The notes under the pieces are model-generated. The model made no database searches. It saw only the letters and a list, made by a program, of their open reading frames with translations, and was not told the origin of the DNA. From Gammaproteobacteria bacterium (GTDB taxonomy: Bacteria > Pseudomonadota > Gammaproteobacteria > Nitrosococcales > Methylophagaceae), in assembly GCA_029248745.1 (NCBI GenBank), contig JAQWIT010000003.1, positions 186,001 through 250,000 of the forward strand: DNA of 64,000 nt, in the 5' to 3' direction. Both the position numbers and the translations under genes were made by a program. Each line of letters opens with the position of its first letter. Positions within the stretch are counted from its first letter, which is position 1. Below are positions 22,572 to 32,940 of the stretch, piece after piece.

Positions 22572-24027
22572 AATTCTAATTAATGTGACGCCGAGTGAGA
22601 CACGTGCTGTTGTAGTGGATAATGGTGTCTTACAAGAAGTTTTCATAGAAAGGACTGAATATCGAGGCTTAGTCGGGAATATCTATAAGGGTAAAGTCTG
22701 TCGCGTATTACCCGGCATGCAAGCAGCTTTTGTGGAGATTGGTCTCGTAAGAGCAGCATTTTTACATGCGTCGGATATCTCGATTCCAATTGGACAAACG
22801 GGTGATTTACAAGAAATCGAGGTCCCGCCGATATCGACTCTGTTAAGAGAAGGACAAGAAATTGTCGTTCAAGTCATCAAAGACCCAATGGGTACAAAAG
22901 GGGCCAGATTAACCACACAACTTTCAGTTTCATCACGTTATTTGGTTTATATGCCCGACACGCAAGGAGTGGGTGTTTCATTAAAAATTGAAGATGAACC
23001 CGAGCGAGACAGGTTAAAAAACACCTTAATTTCACAACTGGAATCTGAAGCTGGTGGTTATATATTAAGGACAGCTGCAGAAGGTGTGACGGAAATAGAG
23101 TTACTTTCTGACTTACAGTTTTTACATCGACTTTGGGCAAAATTAGTGGATCGTAAAGCGACGCTACAATGTGGTGTTCCATTATATGAAGATCTACCTT
23201 TAGCACTCAGGTCATTAAGGGATTTATTTTCTCCTGAAATAGAAAAAATTCGCATTGACTCTAAAGAAACCTATGATAAAGCAATAAAATTTGCCGAAGG
23301 CTTCATGCCAGAGTGTGCATCCAGAATAGAGCATTACAAAGAAGGCGCACCCTTATTTGATTTATTTAGTGTTGAACAAGAAATTCAAAAAGCATTAGAA
23401 AGGAAGGTACTTTTAAAGTCGGGTGGTTACCTGATTTTTGATCAAACAGAGGCGATGACAACGGTTGATGTCAATACAGGTGGTTTTGTAGGCCATAAAA
23501 ATTTGGAAGAAACTATTTTCAAGACGAATCTTGAAGCCGCTAAAGCAATAGCCAGGCAGTTAAGAGTACGAAATTTAGGTGGCATTATTATTCTCGACTT
23601 TATTGATATGGAAGAAGTTGAACATCGCAATCAGGTATTAGAAACACTAGAAAAAGTGATGATGACAGATCGCGCAAGACATAATATCTGCGGTGTATCT
23701 GAATTAGGTTTAGTGGAAATGACACGAAAACGAAGCCGTGAAAGTTTAGGTCATGTGATGTGTGAACCCTGTCCGACCTGCGAGGGTAAAGGCTATACTA
23801 AAAGTATCGAAACCGTCTGTTACGAGATTTTTCGAGAAATTTTACGCGAAGCGAAACAATACGAAACCAGTCAATTCCTGGTTTTGGCTTCACAAGATGT
23901 TATTGACAGACTTAATGATGAAGATTCGACCTATATCGCTGAATTAGAACAATTCATAGGGAAGCCAATTGCTTTCCAGCCCGAATTTCAATACGGTCGA
24001 GAACAATTTAATGTTGTATTAATATAG
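22561..24027 (+). CDS. rng: Ribonuclease G
   Basis: RNase G is the endoribonuclease that matures the 16S rRNA 5' end and cuts some mRNAs. I start at the ATG at 22561, giving MSSEILINVTPSETRAVV, which matches the family N-terminus at about 488 residues. The upstream TTG at 22546 adds five unlikely residues. An S1 domain is visible at about 37-120. The DNase I-like catalytic part has the metal-binding aspartate segments TVDVNTGGF and IILDFIDM. The zinc-link CEPCPTCEGKG lies near residue 405. The C-terminal scaffold of RNase E is absent, which excludes Rne. Confidence 0.95.
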   Translation: MSSEILINVTPSETRAVVVDNGVLQEVFIERTEYRGLVGNIYKGKVCRVLPGMQAAFVEIGLVRAAFLHASDISIPIGQTGDLQEIEVPPISTLLREGQEIVVQVIKDPMGTKGARLTTQLSVSSRYLVYMPDTQGVGVSLKIEDEPERDRLKNTLISQLESEAGGYILRTAAEGVTEIELLSDLQFLHRLWAKLVDRKATLQCGVPLYEDLPLALRSLRDLFSPEIEKIRIDSKETYDKAIKFAEGFMPECASRIEHYKEGAPLFDLFSVEQEIQKALERKVLLKSGGYLIFDQTEAMTTVDVNTGGFVGHKNLEETIFKTNLEAAKAIARQLRVRNLGGIIILDFIDMEEVEHRNQVLETLEKVMMTDRARHNICGVSELGLVEMTRKRSRESLGHVMCEPCPTCEGKGYTKSIETVCYEIFREILREAKQYETSQFLVLASQDVIDRLNDEDSTYIAELEQFIGKPIAFQPEFQYGREQFNVVLI

Positions 24028-24081
24028 GGTTCACATGGAAAGGACTAAACTAAGTAACCTTGGGTTTCTGGTTATCAAGCG

Positions 24082-27000
24082 ATGATAATATCAGCACAGC
24101 AACACGGGATGGTTAAACCGTTTTACGTCATTGTATTGGTGGTGTTATTGTCACTTTCTGCTGGTTTTTATTGGCTTTCAGGCATCATTAATCAACACCA
24201 AGAGCAGATAGCGTATTGGGTCAGTGAAAAATTAGGCCATCAAGTTGAGATACATCAAGCTAAATTGACATGGGTTAATCTAGCACCGAAATTAGAGCTA
24301 GATATGGTGAAAGTGCTAGCTGAAGATGATGTGACGCAATTATTGACCGTAGATAAGTTATATCTCGACCTCGATCTATACGACAGCGTACGTTACACAG
24401 AATTAAGATTGGACGACATCACCTTGATGGGGTTGAGAATTGGTGTCGTACGTGACCAATTCGGTCGAATTGCATTGAAAGGGTTAAATCAGCAAGGGGA
24501 TTCAACGCCTTTATTTGCAGAATTATTAGTGCGTTCTAATGCACTAAATAGCGTTCATTTAAGAAATATCACGGTTGATTTTACAGATCAACAAAAAACT
24601 GTTTTAACCGGCCGCTATCAGATCGATAACGCACTGATTCAACATCAACTTAATAAGTGGCAAGCGAATGGCCTAGTCCAAGTACCAGCATCATTAGGCG
24701 AGAGCATCGAATTTAAGGCCAATTGGTTATTGAATGAACAAGCACCTGAGAGAACAACCTGGCAATGGACAGTGGCAGCCAATGAGGTTCAACTTGCACC
24801 ATTACAAAACGATCTGATTTTCCAGAGTGTGAAAGTCAAGCAGGGTCGGGTTAACGCAGTGATGACAGGTAAAGGTATTGGGTCGCGTTTGAATACATCA
24901 CAACTGACACTTGATTTGAATCAGGGCCAATTGACTAGCGAGCATGAACCGTATGGGCTACAAAAACCATCCGTTATTATAGATCAACTAACGGCTCGAC
25001 TTGATTGGCAGCAGCATAAGACGGGTTGGACATTGAAAGTCGATGAACTACAACTGGATATGAATGATAATGCTTGGCCAATATCATCATTTAAAATAGT
25101 CAATCAAGATGAGCAGTTAGAAGTGATTGGGGATTTTCTAAGAATAGAAGATATCATTACTATTTTGAGTTTATCGGTGCATTTACCCGAACAAATAATA
25201 GGACAAAAGCCACAAGGGGAGTTACAAAATTATGAATTTGTATTTGAACCTAAAGCGGGTCTTAATATTGCTCGCTTTCAGTTGATTGATGGTGAATTAT
25301 CAGCTTGGAAAGAATATCCAGGTATTGATAATCTCAATGTTAAAATCACATTCGAAGATCAGAGAGCCGAGATTAAGCTGGCTAGCCAAAAAGTGACTGT
25401 CTCGCCAGCGGCTTGGCTAAAAGCACCGCTTTTTTTTGATGAGATTAGTGGTGAAGTAGCGATACAGTTGCAACCAGATTTAGATAGTTGGCAGCTAGAG
25501 AGTAAGCGTCTTAATATTAATAATGCAGATTTAGACTTGTTTTTAGATGGTGAAATTGTCAAAACCGCACAAGGCGAACTGATTAATGATATTGCCTTAA
25601 CGCTGAGCGATGTCGAAGCCGCACGCTGGAAAGCGTACATACCAGAAAAGATTTTAAGTACAAATTTTAAGAACTGGTCAAAAAATGCTTTTTTAGCCGG
25701 TAAGATCAAACAAGGCCGAATTTATTTAAAAGGCGACTCATCTGCTTTTCCTTATGAAAATGAGCAAGATAAAGCGCGTGGAGAGTTTAAGCTAGATTTG
25801 GCCGTAGAAGGACTGCAATTACACTATGCCGATAAGTGGCCGGATTTATTCGGTGTAAGTGGTAGCATCACAGGACAAGGCAATAACTTACACATTGAAA
25901 GCCAACAAGGCGCGATCGCTGGTTTTTCCTTTAAAGACGTCGTTGTTGACATTGAAAAACTGATCGAAGATGAGCCGATCTTAACAATTGATGGGCAATT
26001 GGCTGGGACAACACAAAAAGCGCTCAATTTTTTGCGTAATAGCCCATTAAATCAACGTTTTGGGTCAGTGGCTAGGGCCGTTTTAGCCAAAGGAAACAGT
26101 AATATCAAATTAGGCTTAAAGGTGCCTCTAGCTGATCCCGACAATACAGATGTAGCAGGACATGTCAGTTTCTTGGGCAGCCATATTTATAAAAGAACAA
26201 TCCCTAAATTGGCGGCCACAAAAATCACAGGACGCCTTAATTTCAACAATGATGGCGTCATATCAGATAAGTTGACTGGGCAGTTCTTAGGGCAATCCGT
26301 GAAAGTAGATGTGGCTCCTCAAAACGATGCGACAGTTATCAAGGCCAATAGTGTGCTATCAAGCCCTCGACTACGACAAACTTGGCCCAATCAAGTCCCT
26401 GATTTTATTCGAGGTTCAACGCCATACGAGTTGGCAGTAATAGTATCGGAGCGGGGTATAGGTAATTTTTATACCGATGTGACATTAACGTCAGATTTGA
26501 AGGGATTGTCGATCGCTTTACCTGAACCGTTTCAAAAGCGTGAGGATCAAAGTGAAAACCTCAAAATAGTATTTAATCAGAGTGCGCAAAACCCGAGTTA
26601 CAACATGACCTATGCTGATAATGTCGACCTAGTCATGACAATGAATGGCGTGAAAAATACCAATAATGTCGCTATCACCTTACCTGAATTAAACGTCGAT
26701 CAATGGGTAGTCTGGGCAGGACAGCAAGAGACAGAAGGAAAATCATCATTATCAGAATTGGCGACAGTGACGCTGAAAACGGAAAAACTCATTGGCTCCG
26801 GCCAACAATTTTCTGCTTTCAATGCGACAGCCCACAGACTAGCTAAGCGTTGGCAGATAGAAATGGCAAGTCCCGACATGATTGGTTCAGTCACGGTTCC
26901 GCAAAAACCTTCGAATACTGACAAAATACGGATTGATTTAGACAAGCTTTCGCTAGTATTACCAAAAAAAAGTAATAAAACGGAGACTAAGCGATCGGCA

Positions 27001-27846
27001 TTATGGCCGGCTATGGCAATTAATATTGCTGACTTATTCTTGTCAGATAAAGCATTAGGTAACTTTAAGTTAACGGCCAGCACACAAGGAAATAGCTGGG
27101 TGATAGAGCAGGGTCATTTGCGGTCACAGGTATATCAAGCACGCATAACAGAAGGACGTTGGTCAAGATCTCCTGAAGGCGATAAGACAGTAGTAGCGAT
27201 TCAAGCAGAAAGTAACGATTTTGCTGGTTTATTAGAACGTTTCGGCTATCAACCATCAATTGAAGCACAAGAATCTAAACTAGATATTGCACTTTCTTGG
27301 CCTGATGAACCATTGGCTTTTTCAGAGAAAATGATGGCGGGGTCAGTTGGGTTTAAACTGAAAAAGGGTAAACTCAATGAAATAGAGCCCGGCGCGTCAG
27401 GTCGTGTATTTGGTTTAATGAGTATAGCTGCAGTTCCACGACGATTGGCCCTAGATTTCAATGAGTTATTTGGTAAAGGGCTAAATTACAAGTCGATTCG
27501 AGGTGTTTTTTCTGTGGCGAAAGGCATGGCAACAACAAACCGATTTAAATTGAAAAGCGAAGCTGCTGAAATTGAAATTAATGGGCCTATCGATATTGTT
27601 AATCAACGCTATGACCAAACTGTTAAGATAACGCCGAATGTATCATCGACCTTGCCATTAGCCGGTGCTGTTGCGGGCGGTCCAATTGGTTTAGGTGTGG
27701 GTACAGCGATACTATTAGCCGACAAACTAGCGGGGAATTTGTTTGATAAAGATATCTTGAATGTTGTCAGTTATAACTATACATTGTCCGGCCCTTGGCA
27801 AAACCCAGACTTGCAAACCGCAGGTATCACCTTCCCTAAGCAATAA
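24082..27846 (+). CDS. yhdP: YhdP-like AsmA-family intermembrane lipid transport protein
   Basis: This large 1254-residue protein has one N-terminal membrane helix (about 11-34) followed by a very long beta-rich periplasmic region of the AsmA/TIGR02099 type. The C-terminal portion carries the conserved segment near GKGLNYKSIRGVFSVAKGMA, ending with a Gly-rich hydrophobic stretch (LAGAVAGGPIGLGVGTAILL). YhdP, TamB and YdbH are redundant bridges that move phospholipid toward the outer membrane in E. coli. It lies between rng and tldD as in E. coli. The ATG at 24082 is the first good start in frame. A 17-codon frame just upstream overlaps it but looks like leader sequence. Confidence 0.9.
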   Translation: MIISAQQHGMVKPFYVIVLVVLLSLSAGFYWLSGIINQHQEQIAYWVSEKLGHQVEIHQAKLTWVNLAPKLELDMVKVLAEDDVTQLLTVDKLYLDLDLYDSVRYTELRLDDITLMGLRIGVVRDQFGRIALKGLNQQGDSTPLFAELLVRSNALNSVHLRNITVDFTDQQKTVLTGRYQIDNALIQHQLNKWQANGLVQVPASLGESIEFKANWLLNEQAPERTTWQWTVAANEVQLAPLQNDLIFQSVKVKQGRVNAVMTGKGIGSRLNTSQLTLDLNQGQLTSEHEPYGLQKPSVIIDQLTARLDWQQHKTGWTLKVDELQLDMNDNAWPISSFKIVNQDEQLEVIGDFLRIEDIITILSLSVHLPEQIIGQKPQGELQNYEFVFEPKAGLNIARFQLIDGELSAWKEYPGIDNLNVKITFEDQRAEIKLASQKVTVSPAAWLKAPLFFDEISGEVAIQLQPDLDSWQLESKRLNINNADLDLFLDGEIVKTAQGELINDIALTLSDVEAARWKAYIPEKILSTNFKNWSKNAFLAGKIKQGRIYLKGDSSAFPYENEQDKARGEFKLDLAVEGLQLHYADKWPDLFGVSGSITGQGNNLHIESQQGAIAGFSFKDVVVDIEKLIEDEPILTIDGQLAGTTQKALNFLRNSPLNQRFGSVARAVLAKGNSNIKLGLKVPLADPDNTDVAGHVSFLGSHIYKRTIPKLAATKITGRLNFNNDGVISDKLTGQFLGQSVKVDVAPQNDATVIKANSVLSSPRLRQTWPNQVPDFIRGSTPYELAVIVSERGIGNFYTDVTLTSDLKGLSIALPEPFQKREDQSENLKIVFNQSAQNPSYNMTYADNVDLVMTMNGVKNTNNVAITLPELNVDQWVVWAGQQETEGKSSLSELATVTLKTEKLIGSGQQFSAFNATAHRLAKRWQIEMASPDMIGSVTVPQKPSNTDKIRIDLDKLSLVLPKKSNKTETKRSALWPAMAINIADLFLSDKALGNFKLTASTQGNSWVIEQGHLRSQVYQARITEGRWSRSPEGDKTVVAIQAESNDFAGLLERFGYQPSIEAQESKLDIALSWPDEPLAFSEKMMAGSVGFKLKKGKLNEIEPGASGRVFGLMSIAAVPRRLALDFNELFGKGLNYKSIRGVFSVAKGMATTNRFKLKSEAAEIEINGPIDIVNQRYDQTVKITPNVSSTLPLAGAVAGGPIGLGVGTAILLADKLAGNLFDKDILNVVSYNYTLSGPWQNPDLQTAGITFPKQ

Positions 27847-27914
27847 TCACAAGAGTTTCGACCCTAATTCTGGTATTATCTTACGCCTCTTTGATGTTTA
27901 TTTAAGATTAATTC

Positions 27915-29354
27915 ATGACCGACTCTTACCAGCAAGTGGCTCAGCAACTCCTTGTTCCTACGGGCTTAACAGAAGCCGATATGGAAGCAGCTTTAGCGAT
28001 ATCGATGGGTAAGGGTGTTGATTATGCTGATTTATATTTCCAACAGTCTCGACAAGAAAACTGGGTGCTGGAAGATGGCATTATCAAGGATGGTGGTTAT
28101 CACATTGAACAGGGTGTTGGCGTTAGAGCATGTAGTGGTGAAAAAACAGGGTTTGCCTATTCAGATGACTTAATTCTACCGGCCTTAAATAGTGCTGCGA
28201 AAGCTGCACGTGCTATTTCCCGCCAGGGCGAATCACATTCAGTGCAAGCATGGAAAAAGACACAAGTAGCCCATTTCTATGGCAGTGAAGATCCCTTAGC
28301 CAGCCTATCCGTAGAACAAAAATTAACGTTATTGCAAACAGCCGACCAAGTGGCAAGAGCAGCTGATCCAAAAGTGATACAAGTCAGTGCGAGTCTTGTT
28401 GGGGAATTAGATACGATATTGATAGCTGCTAGTGATGGTACTTTAGCGACCGATATCAGACCACTGATTAGAATGAGTGTCAGTGTCATTGTTGAATCAA
28501 ATGGCCGTCGAGAACGGGGCAATGCTGGTGGTGGAAGACGTCTTGATTACTGTTATTTTCAAGATAATGATATGGCCAGCGATTATGCTAGAGAAGCGGT
28601 AAGGCAGGCTCTCGTTAACCTTGAAGCCATTGATACCCCAGCAGGTAATATGACCGTAGTATTAGCATCGGGCTGGCCGGGTGTTTTATTGCATGAAGCT
28701 GTAGGTCATGGCTTAGAAGGTGACTTTAATCGCAAAGGCAGTTCTGCATTCTCAGGCAGAATGGGGGAAATGGTGGCTTCACCATTATGTACCGTTGTTG
28801 ACGATGGCACTTTACAAGATCGTCGAGGCTCATTAACTGTCGATGATGAGGGTGTACCGACTGAAAATACGACCTTGATTGAAAACGGCAAGTTAACGGG
28901 CTACATGCAAGATAAACAAAATGCCCGATTGATGGGGACAAAAAGTACAGGCAATGGCCGTCGTGAGTCATACGCACATTTACCGATGCCAAGAATGACA
29001 AATACCTACATGCTACCGGGTCAGCATAAACCTGAAGAAGTGATTTCCTCCGTTAAAAATGGCATTTATGCTGTTAACTTTGGTGGTGGTCAAGTGGATA
29101 TCACATCGGGCAAGTTCGTATTTTCAAGCAGCGAAGCGTATCTCATCGAGAATGGCGAAGTGACACAACCCGTCAAAGGGGCAACGTTGATTGGTAATGG
29201 GCCTGAGGTTATGGGCCGGATCAGCATGGTTGCAGACGATCTCGAATTAGATACTGGTGTAGGTAACTGCGGTAAAGAAGGTCAGAGTGTGCCTGTCGGC
29301 GTAGGTCAACCCACTTTGAAAATTGAAGGGCTGACAGTGGGTGGGACAGCATAA
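27915..29354 (+). CDS. tldD: Metalloprotease TldD
   Basis: TldD pairs with TldE (PmbA) to form a zinc protease that degrades small peptides and processes the microcin B17 precursor and CcdA. The 479-residue protein carries the HExxxH zinc site in [11 protein letters not shown] (260-270), with a further conserved segment near the C-terminus (VSVMADD-like, here [22 protein letters not shown]). It follows yhdP as in many gammaproteobacteria. The partner pmbA is not in this window. Confidence 0.96.
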   Translation: MTDSYQQVAQQLLVPTGLTEADMEAALAISMGKGVDYADLYFQQSRQENWVLEDGIIKDGGYHIEQGVGVRACSGEKTGFAYSDDLILPALNSAAKAARAISRQGESHSVQAWKKTQVAHFYGSEDPLASLSVEQKLTLLQTADQVARAADPKVIQVSASLVGELDTILIAASDGTLATDIRPLIRMSVSVIVESNGRRERGNAGGGRRLDYCYFQDNDMASDYAREAVRQALVNLEAIDTPAGNMTVVLASGWPGVLLHEAVGHGLEGDFNRKGSSAFSGRMGEMVASPLCTVVDDGTLQDRRGSLTVDDEGVPTENTTLIENGKLTGYMQDKQNARLMGTKSTGNGRRESYAHLPMPRMTNTYMLPGQHKPEEVISSVKNGIYAVNFGGGQVDITSGKFVFSSSEAYLIENGEVTQPVKGATLIGNGPEVMGRISMVADDLELDTGVGNCGKEGQSVPVGVGQPTLKIEGLTVGGTA

Positions 29355-30406
29355 TGGCACAACAACACAAAGCAATCGCATTAATCTCGGGTGGCTTGGA
29401 TTCAATGCTCGCCGTGCGAGTATTACAAGAGCAAGGCATCGAAGTTGAAGGTATTAACTTTTATACCGGTTTTTGTGTAGAAGGACATACCCATGCGATT
29501 CGAAATCAAGATAAAGAAAAGCAAAAGCGAAACAACGCACTTTGGGTAGCGGAACAATTGGGCATCAAATTACATATTGTTGATGTAATTCAGGAATATA
29601 AAGACGTATTGTTGAACCCCAAGCATGGCTATGGCGCCAATATAAATCCCTGCCTTGATTGCAAAATTTTCATGGTGAATAAAGCGGTGCGCTGGATAAA
29701 AGACAATCACAAGGACGGTTTTGATTTTATTATCACTGGTGAAGTGATTGGTCAAAGACCCATGTCGCAACGTAAACAAACCATGCCGATCGTCGCAGAA
29801 GAGTCAGGTGCAGATGATATTTTACTTAGACCCCTGTGTGCGAAAAATTTACCTGAGAGTAGGCCTGAAATTGAAGGATGGGTAGATAGAGAAAAACTAC
29901 ATGATTTTAGTGGTCGCAGTAGAAAACCACAAATGGCATTGGCTGAAAAATATGGGTTCACAGATTATGCCTCACCTGCGGGCGGCTGTTGTTTTCTAAC
30001 GGATAAAAAGTATTCGGATAAATTAGTCGATTTATGGGAGGGTCGGGGCAGCCGTCAGTATGAAATAGACGATATTATGCTGCTCAAAGTCGGTCGACAT
30101 CTTAGACCAAAAGGCAGCTATAAATTGATCATTGCCCGGGATGCAGGTGAAAGCCAATATTTAGAGGGCTACCGTAAGCAATATTCTTCAATCCAAGCGA
30201 TTAGTCATAATGGGCCGTTAGCACTCATCGATGGTGATATTGCTGATGAAGATAGGACGCATGCCGCCAGCATCGTCGCGCGTTACGGACAAGGCAGAGA
30301 TGAATATGAAGTTGAAATGACATTGACCATACCGGGTGAAACTGTGGAGACACTGAAAATTACGCCTCTATCGACAGAGCAAGTGCTTGAGGAGTGGCAT
30401 GTATGA
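29354..30406 (+). CDS. PP-loop ATPase, predicted tRNA thiolation enzyme (ThiI/MnmA-like)
   Basis: This 350-residue protein has an N-terminal ATP-pyrophosphatase domain with the PP-loop SGGLDS (12-17), a CxxC-type pair in NPCLDCK (Cys100, Cys103) and a GGCC segment (212-213). A C-terminal domain of about 110 residues follows that resembles the predicted RNA-binding module (NFACT-R-like) fused to such enzymes. PP-loop enzymes of this group adenylate a tRNA base before sulfur insertion, but no member of this exact type is assigned here from experiment. It starts on the tldD stop and overlaps the TusA-like gene by 4 bases, strongly suggesting a sulfur donor-acceptor pair. Confidence 0.75.
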   Translation: MAQQHKAIALISGGLDSMLAVRVLQEQGIEVEGINFYTGFCVEGHTHAIRNQDKEKQKRNNALWVAEQLGIKLHIVDVIQEYKDVLLNPKHGYGANINPCLDCKIFMVNKAVRWIKDNHKDGFDFIITGEVIGQRPMSQRKQTMPIVAEESGADDILLRPLCAKNLPESRPEIEGWVDREKLHDFSGRSRKPQMALAEKYGFTDYASPAGGCCFLTDKKYSDKLVDLWEGRGSRQYEIDDIMLLKVGRHLRPKGSYKLIIARDAGESQYLEGYRKQYSSIQAISHNGPLALIDGDIADEDRTHAASIVARYGQGRDEYEVEMTLTIPGETVETLKITPLSTEQVLEEWHV

Positions 30407-30630
30407 GTCGCCATGAATTAGATGTCAGGCGGATGTTGTGTCCCATGCCAGTGATAAAAACACAAAATAAAATTAAGGAACTGGTTGTTGGTGATATATT
30501 AGACGTCATTTGTACCGATCCAGGTGCGTTGAGTGATATACCCACATGGTCGAGAATCAATGGCCACGAGGTAGTTGAAACAGCAGAAAAAGAGGGTGAA
30601 ATCATTATTACCCTCGAAGTAAAAACATAG
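30403..30630 (+). CDS. TusA-family sulfur-carrier protein
   Basis: This is a small sulfurtransferase of 75 residues. The TusA/SirA signature is present as LDVRRMLCPMPVIKTQNKI, with the persulfide-carrying cysteine at residue 13 in CPMP. The short beta-alpha fold then ends in EIIITLEVKT. The ATG at 30403 overlaps the stop of the PP-loop gene (ATGA). Coupling implies it delivers sulfur to that enzyme, by analogy with TusA feeding MnmA through TusBCD-E. It is not the canonical stand-alone tusA, whose neighbours differ. Confidence 0.85.
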   Translation: MSRHELDVRRMLCPMPVIKTQNKIKELVVGDILDVICTDPGALSDIPTWSRINGHEVVETAEKEGEIIITLEVKT

Positions 30631-30658
30631 GTCAAAATGGTGCAAACCGCTTTTGATG

Positions 30659-30673
30659 GCACCATAATGGTGC
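30659..30673. promoter_or_regulatory. NtrC-binding site upstream of glnA
   Basis: GCACCATAATGGTGC is a perfect palindrome (one central base) that fits the NtrC consensus GCAC-N7-GTGC. A second half-site (TGGTGCA, 30638-30644) lies just upstream. The distance to the sigma-54 promoter (about 55-90 bases) suits activation through DNA looping. Confidence 0.85.
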
Positions 30674-30725
30674 ATTTTAGGGGGTGGTGGGTTGTTAACT
30701 ATCTGATTTATATAGATGATAAAGT

Positions 30726-30741
30726 TGGCTTATTTTATGCT
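30726..30741 (+). promoter_or_regulatory. Sigma-54 promoter of glnA
   Basis: The TTGGC element with GG at 30727-30728 and TGCT with GC at 30739-30740 are separated by exactly 10 bases, the fixed geometry of -24/-12 promoters. It lies about 67 bases before the glnA ATG and downstream of the NtrC sites. Confidence 0.75.
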
Positions 30742-30807
30742 GTTGTGGCTTAGGATGAGTATTTATCTCACAACTCACAGTAATTTTTAAAATTGGAGAA
30801 AAGTTTA

Positions 30808-32217
30808 ATGTCTGTCGAAAAAGTGCTTCAAATGATTAAAGATGAGGAAGTCAGCTTCGTTGACTTCCGTTTCACTGATTCTCGCGGTAAAGAGCAACAT
30901 GTATCTTACACTGCGCATACTATTGATGAAGATACTTTCACTGAAGGTAATATGTTCGATGGTTCGTCAGTAGCAGGTTGGAAAGGAATTAATGAGTCTG
31001 ACATGATTCTAATGCCAGATCCTGAAACAGCGGTGATGGACCCATTTATGGATGACAACACTTTAATCATCACATGTGATGTTATCGAACCTGCAACAAT
31101 GCAAGGTTACGAGCGTGACCCTCGCAGTGTGGCACATCGTGCTGAAGCCCATATGCAATCGACAGGTATTGGTGATGCAGCTTATTTCGGCCCTGAAAAT
31201 GAGTTTTTCGTGTTGGATGATGTCCGTTGGGGTAGTGATATTTCGGGATCGTTCTACAAAGTAGATTCAGATGAGTCTTCATGGAACACCGAAAAAGTCT
31301 TTGCTGACGGTAACAAAGGTCATCGCCCGAGTGTTAAAGGGGGTTACTTCCCAGTGCCACCAGTTGATTCACTACAAGATGTCCGTTCGGCGATGTGTTT
31401 AACGCTCGAAGAAATGGGTCAATCAACAGAAGTACATCATCACGAAGTAGCTACAGCTGGCCAATGTGAAATTGGCTCTAAGTTCAACACGCTTGTGAAA
31501 AAAGCGGATGAAGTACAGCAATTAAAATACATTATTCATAATGTTGCACATGCTTATGGCAAAACGGCGACTTTCATGCCTAAGCCATTAGTGGGTGATA
31601 ACGGTAATGGTATGCATGTCCATATGTCTATATTTAAAGATGGTGAAAATCTATTCTCAGGTAATAAATATGGCGGTTTATCTGAAACAGCACTTTACTA
31701 CATCGGAGGTGTTATCAAGCATGCTAAAGCATTGAATGCGTTCACTAATGCTTCAACAAACAGCTACAAGCGTCTAGTACCTGGTTTTGAAGCACCAATT
31801 ATGCTGGCATACTCAGCACGTAACCGTAGTGCGTCAATTCGTATTCCTTTTGTAAACAATACGAAAGGTCGTCGTATTGAGGTACGTTTCCCTGATTCAA
31901 CAGCGAATCCTTACTTAGCATTCTCAGCATTATTAATGGCTGGCATTGATGGTATCAAAAACAAAATTCATCCTGGCGATGCAATGGATAAAGATTTATA
32001 TGACTTACCACCTGAAGAAGAAGCAGCGATCCCACAAGTTTGTCATTCTCTAGATCAAGCACTAGAAGCGTTAGATCAAGATCGTGACTTCTTAAAAGAA
32101 GGCGGCGTATTTACTGATGACATGATCGATGGCTACATTGAATTGAAAATGGAAGAAGTGACACGTATGCGTATGGAAACGCATCCTGCTGAATTTGATA
32201 TGTACTACAGCGTATAA
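30808..32217 (+). CDS. glnA: Glutamine synthetase, type I
   Basis: GlnA condenses glutamate and ammonia with ATP and is the main ammonium-assimilating enzyme; it forms dodecamers. The ATG at 30808 follows a GGAG site and gives 469 residues. Conserved segments include [12 protein letters not shown], the metal/glutamate site [21 protein letters not shown], and the adenylylation site. The target tyrosine in DLYDLPPEE is codon 398, that is residue 397 after Met removal as in E. coli. Expression is evidently NtrC- and sigma-54-dependent, and the enzyme is probably adenylylated by GlnE. Confidence 0.98.
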   Translation: MSVEKVLQMIKDEEVSFVDFRFTDSRGKEQHVSYTAHTIDEDTFTEGNMFDGSSVAGWKGINESDMILMPDPETAVMDPFMDDNTLIITCDVIEPATMQGYERDPRSVAHRAEAHMQSTGIGDAAYFGPENEFFVLDDVRWGSDISGSFYKVDSDESSWNTEKVFADGNKGHRPSVKGGYFPVPPVDSLQDVRSAMCLTLEEMGQSTEVHHHEVATAGQCEIGSKFNTLVKKADEVQQLKYIIHNVAHAYGKTATFMPKPLVGDNGNGMHVHMSIFKDGENLFSGNKYGGLSETALYYIGGVIKHAKALNAFTNASTNSYKRLVPGFEAPIMLAYSARNRSASIRIPFVNNTKGRRIEVRFPDSTANPYLAFSALLMAGIDGIKNKIHPGDAMDKDLYDLPPEEEAAIPQVCHSLDQALEALDQDRDFLKEGGVFTDDMIDGYIELKMEEVTRMRMETHPAEFDMYYSV

Positions 32218-32244
32218 ATGTTTAGCAGTCAAACAAGCATAATG

Positions 32245-32273
32245 AAATGCCTCCGAAAGGGGGCATTTTTTTG
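32245..32273 (+). terminator. Terminator after glnA
   Basis: ATGCCTCC pairs with GGGGGCAT (one G-T pair) around a GAAA tetraloop, followed by seven T residues. It lies about 30 bases past the glnA stop. Confidence 0.92.
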
Positions 32274-32319
32274 TTTGTTAGTCTCGGACAAGTCAATAAG
32301 CTGGCCTATGATTCAGGGC

Positions 32320-32905
32320 ATGAAATTTCGCCTAATAGTCTTATTTTTGTTGCCATTGTCTGTACAAGCCAATGATATCTATCGTTCTGTCGATAGAGAG
32401 GGTAACGTTGACGAGCCGGATACGAAAGCTGAATTAATTGAGCTGGAAGAACTAACGAACTACGAAGCAGCACCTCTGCCAATTTTGCCTATTGAAAATT
32501 CGGCACCACCTGAAGAAGCTGCTGCATAGGATGTTAAAAAATCCAAGTATAAAATCAGCATCACCTCACCTCACCTCACCTGAACAGAACCAGAACATTT
32601 GGGCTGGTGGTGGTATTTTAACGGCCACAGTCCATGTTCAGCCAGAACTTAATAGTCAAAGAGCAGATAACGTACAGTTTAGGCTTGATGGCAAAAAAGT
32701 AGATGAGGCACAGACAGGTCTCAGCTACACGTTCGATAACCTCGATCGCGATAGTCATATTTTGGCGTTATCGGTTGTGGATAAGTAAGGTAAGGTGTTA
32801 ATAACCAGTAAATCAGTTTTATTCCATGTACATCGAAAATCTACCGCAAAAAATAGACAGCCAGCTCAGCCTCAAGCCATCGCCACTATCATACGTGGCA
32901 ACTAG
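32320..32905 (+). pseudogene. Disrupted DUF4124-domain secreted protein
   Basis: The gene starts MKFRLIVLFLLPLSVQA-NDIYRSVD, a signal peptide followed by the DUF4124 motif (IYRSVDREGNV). It is broken three times. A TAG at 32527-32529 follows EEAAA. A frameshift lies at a tandem TCACC repeat (four copies, 32561-32580), after which the C-terminal domain continues in another frame (NQNIWAGGGILTATVHVQPE to SHILALSVVDK). A TAA follows at 32786-32788, after which the frame still reads GKVLITSKSVLFHV to 32905. With two repeat copies the two halves would join in frame (SITSPEQNQN). Such a gene often sits between glnA and ntrB. It is inactive here. Confidence 0.75.
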
Positions 32906-32940
32906 TTAATTCTTCGTTAGATATTTCTATGCCTTTTATT

